Assembly (NCBI RefSeq): GCF_900313035.1
Contig: NZ_OMPS01000044.1
Coordinates: 186,001-250,000, forward strand
Source: Ruegeria sp. EL01
GTDB taxonomy: Bacteria; Pseudomonadota; Alphaproteobacteria; Rhodobacterales; Rhodobacteraceae
Length of the DNA: 64,000 bases
Direction: 5' to 3'
Part shown: positions 62,455 through 64,000 of the stretch, in pieces
Position numbering within the stretch: the stretch's first letter is position 1
How the letters are laid out: each line of letters starts with the position of its first letter
Position numbers and translations under genes: made by a program
Notes under the pieces: model-generated
Database searches by the model: none
The model's input: the letters and a program-made list of their open reading frames with translations, nothing else
Told to the model about the DNA's origin: nothing

Positions 62455-63531
62455 CTAGTGGGGGAACGGCCAGAGTCTGAGTTTCTCTTTCGCGACGCGC
62501 CACAGCTGCGCCAGCCCGTGCGGCTCGAGGATCAGGAACATGACGATCAGGGCGCCGACGATCACAAGCTGCAGGTGCGCCACGATATCCGTGGGCCAGC
62601 CCAGAACATCGACACCGACAACTTTCAGGACCACCGGCAGCAGCACAAGAAACGCAGCCCCGGCAAAGGATCCAAAGATCGACCCCAGCCCGCCAATGAT
62701 CACCATGAACAGCACCAGGAACGATTTCTGGATGCCAAACACCTCACCCACCTCGACCGCGCCAAGGTAAACGGCAAAGAACAACGCACCGGCAATCCCG
62801 ACAAAGAACGAACTGACAGCAAAGGCGGTGAGTTTTGCCTTCAGCGGGTTCACCCCGATGATCTCGGCCGCGATATCCATGTCGCGGATGGCCATCCAGG
62901 TGCGCCCGGTTGTGCCACGGGTCAGGTTGCGTGCAAGGACCGCACATAAGGCCAGAAAAATCAGGCAGAACAAATAGGTCGCCCAGGCCGGAGCATTCGG
63001 GCCGGTGATGATAATGCCAAACACATCCCGCTCGGGCGCGTTGATCTGGCCCGAGGCAGAGTAGTTGTAGAACCACGGCACCCGGTTGAAGAGCCAGACC
63101 AGAAAGAACTGCGCCGCCAGTGTGGCCACCGCCAGATAAAAGCCCTTGATCCGCAAGGACGGCAAACCAAACAGCACGCCAACGACGGCCGTTATCCCCC
63201 CGGCCAGCAGCACATGGATGAACATGCTGACATCCGGAAAGGCTGTCATCAGCTTATAGCAGGCATAGGCCCCTACAGCCATGAACCCGCCAGTACCAAG
63301 GCTGACCTGCCCGCAATACCCAACCAGAATATTCAGCCCGATCGCCGCGATGGCATAGATCAGAAACGGCAACAGCAGCGCATTGGCCCAATAGTCGTTG
63401 ATGATGAACGGGATGATACCAAAGGCCACCGCCAGCACGACATAATACCGATACCGATCGAACTTGATCGGGAAAGTCTGGCTGTCATCTGTATAGGAGG
63501 TTTTGAAATCCCCGGCCTCACGATAGAACAT
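62455..63531 (-). CDS. livM: branched-chain-type ABC transporter permease (LivM)
   Basis: A 358-residue permease with about nine helices. AIGLNILVGYCGQVSLGTGG near residue 62 is the family landmark, and the ATPase-docking segment is AIRDMDIAAEIIGVNPLKAK near 238. It pairs with a LivH-type permease that is not in the window. The small membrane-protein gene lies four bases upstream, and the binding-protein gene follows after 75 bases. Confidence 0.93.
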   Translation of the reverse strand: MFYREAGDFKTSYTDDSQTFPIKFDRYRYYVVLAVAFGIIPFIINDYWANALLLPFLIYAIAAIGLNILVGYCGQVSLGTGGFMAVGAYACYKLMTAFPDVSMFIHVLLAGGITAVVGVLFGLPSLRIKGFYLAVATLAAQFFLVWLFNRVPWFYNYSASGQINAPERDVFGIIITGPNAPAWATYLFCLIFLALCAVLARNLTRGTTGRTWMAIRDMDIAAEIIGVNPLKAKLTAFAVSSFFVGIAGALFFAVYLGAVEVGEVFGIQKSFLVLFMVIIGGLGSIFGSFAGAAFLVLLPVVLKVVGVDVLGWPTDIVAHLQLVIVGALIVMFLILEPHGLAQLWRVAKEKLRLWPFPH

Positions 63532-63534
63532 GTC

Positions 63535-63792
63535 TTACTTTCCCCATTCTTCCTGCGCCCGGTTCCGGGTCGCGGCATCCAGCTGTTTCGACCCTTTGGC
63601 GTAACCGCTTGCCTCGGTGACACGCACCAGTTTCATGTAGGCCATGACGCCCGTCACCAACCCGGCAAAGGCCAGAACCGCAGCGATCACCAACTGGCTG
63701 TCGCTGAGATCATCCGTCGTCAGAGCGATGTACCCAAAAGCCCAGAACCCCGCCCAAGCAATCACGTTGATGACGGCGATCATGTTGGTCAT
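63535..63792 (-). CDS. small two-helix membrane protein in the liv-type operon
   Basis: An 85-residue protein with helices at about 5-24 (IAVINVIAWAGFWAFGYIAL) and 32-54 (VIAAVLAFAGLVTGVMAYMK), then a polar basic-acidic tail. I do not recognise it. Its ATG overlaps the stop of the upstream gene (ATGA), and it ends three bases before the livM start, so it is firmly in the operon and may be a transporter accessory subunit. A 58-codon extension is the mirror of its neighbour. Confidence 0.75.
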   Translation of the reverse strand: MTNMIAVINVIAWAGFWAFGYIALTTDDLSDSQLVIAAVLAFAGLVTGVMAYMKLVRVTEASGYAKGSKQLDAATRNRAQEEWGK

Positions 63793-64000
63793 GCTGCGGC
63801 CCCACGACTTCTGACGTTCAACCAGTGTACAACCGCAGCCATTGCTGCGTAGAAGAACAATGAATCCATCGCTCGCATGTACCCGATGTACAGAAGCATT
63901 CTCATCTCCCACTCGGTGTCGCCGATTATTGCCATGCCCGAACCAGACATGCTGACTTCGAAACATTCGCCAAGCGTTCGTGCAAACCCGTACACCAGCA
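63789..64000 (-). CDS. small membrane protein, partial at right edge
   Basis: The frame is open to the edge; at least 68 residues are seen, ending WEMRMLLYIGYMRAMDSLFF then YAAMAAVVHWLNVRSRGAAA. One or two hydrophobic segments. No family recognised. The 4-base overlap with the following small gene argues that it is real. Its start may be the GTG at 63993-63995, an ATG further in, or beyond the window. Confidence 0.6.
   Translation of the reverse strand, partial: LVYGFARTLGECFEVSMSGSGMAIIGDTEWEMRMLLYIGYMRAMDSLFFYAAMAAVVHWLNVRSRGAAA

Noticed and set aside
1..64000. CRISPR arrays, insertion sequences or prophage
   Set aside because: No regularly spaced repeats, transposase motifs or phage structural genes were seen on either strand.

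Overview
The window is chromosomal DNA from an alphaproteobacterium, most likely a marine Rhodobacterales (Roseobacter-group) species. The support is a cytochrome bc1 operon in the order petA-petB-petC, a PetP/PetR-type regulator pair, the xseB-ispA-dxs operon, a class III (glutathione-dependent) formaldehyde dehydrogenase, an FMN-riboswitch-controlled ribH, and GC-rich coding sequence with frequent start/stop overlaps (ATGA, GTGA). These assignments come from reading motifs and gene order; no database search was run. Genes are dense on both strands. I saw no insertion sequence, prophage, rRNA or CRISPR array.

1-12.2 kb: the 5' end of polA runs off the left edge. It is followed by small conserved proteins, a lone ABC ATPase, a truncated hemoglobin, a DMT exporter, a NYN/LOTUS RNase-like protein and the formaldehyde dehydrogenase. 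Then comes a divergent stress or lipid type cluster: a short-chain dehydrogenase facing an FAD oxidoreductase, a chalcone-isomerase-fold protein, a GPH-type MFS transporter and two tandem DUF3833 proteins. The reading frames in that cluster overlap or abut.

12.2-13.7 kb: about 1.2 kb holds no convincing protein gene. It carries strong RNA or DNA signals: a structured leader, a long perfect palindrome and an orphan terminator. It ends at tRNA-Lys. 13.7-21 kb: dapF-mtaB, the petABC operon, a c-type cytochrome, a PaiB-like flavin-binding protein and riboswitch-ribH. 21-31.4 kb: aroC, an HD phosphohydrolase, a second DMT exporter, cobO, ilvE, petP-petR, a deacetylase-family gene and the isoprenoid operon xseB-ispA-dxs.

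31.4-38.7 kb: tRNA-Thr, then an arsenate operon (ArsR-ArsC fusion, GAPDH, ArsJ) that would make and export 1-arseno-3-phosphoglycerate. Facing it is a three-gene operon of a TTHB210-like secreted protein, a Tat-exported cupredoxin and an ECF sigma factor, then tRNA-Arg. 38.7-48.7 kb: a LacI regulator coupled to a YcaQ-type glycosylase, and a catabolic group (FAH hydrolase, HpaR, aromatic amino acid decarboxylase, HpaI aldolase) with a 200-nt structured intergenic region. A DUF3095 cyclase-like protein, an MFS transporter and a glycosyltransferase follow. 48.7-64 kb: asd, a Hint-domain protein, SRPBCC, carbonic anhydrase, a degenerate HPt-like protein, M17 peptidase plus NlpC/P60, a ferric-type ABC permease, YciI/LysR, and a branched-chain-type ABC transporter with a CoA ligase that runs off the right edge.

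The items I consider most worth following up are the sigma/cupredoxin/TTHB210-like operon without a visible anti-sigma, the two structured RNA candidates, the ArsR-ArsC fusion with an internal ribosome binding site, and the hairpin plus ten-codon Trp/Cys reading frame ahead of the FAD oxidoreductase.
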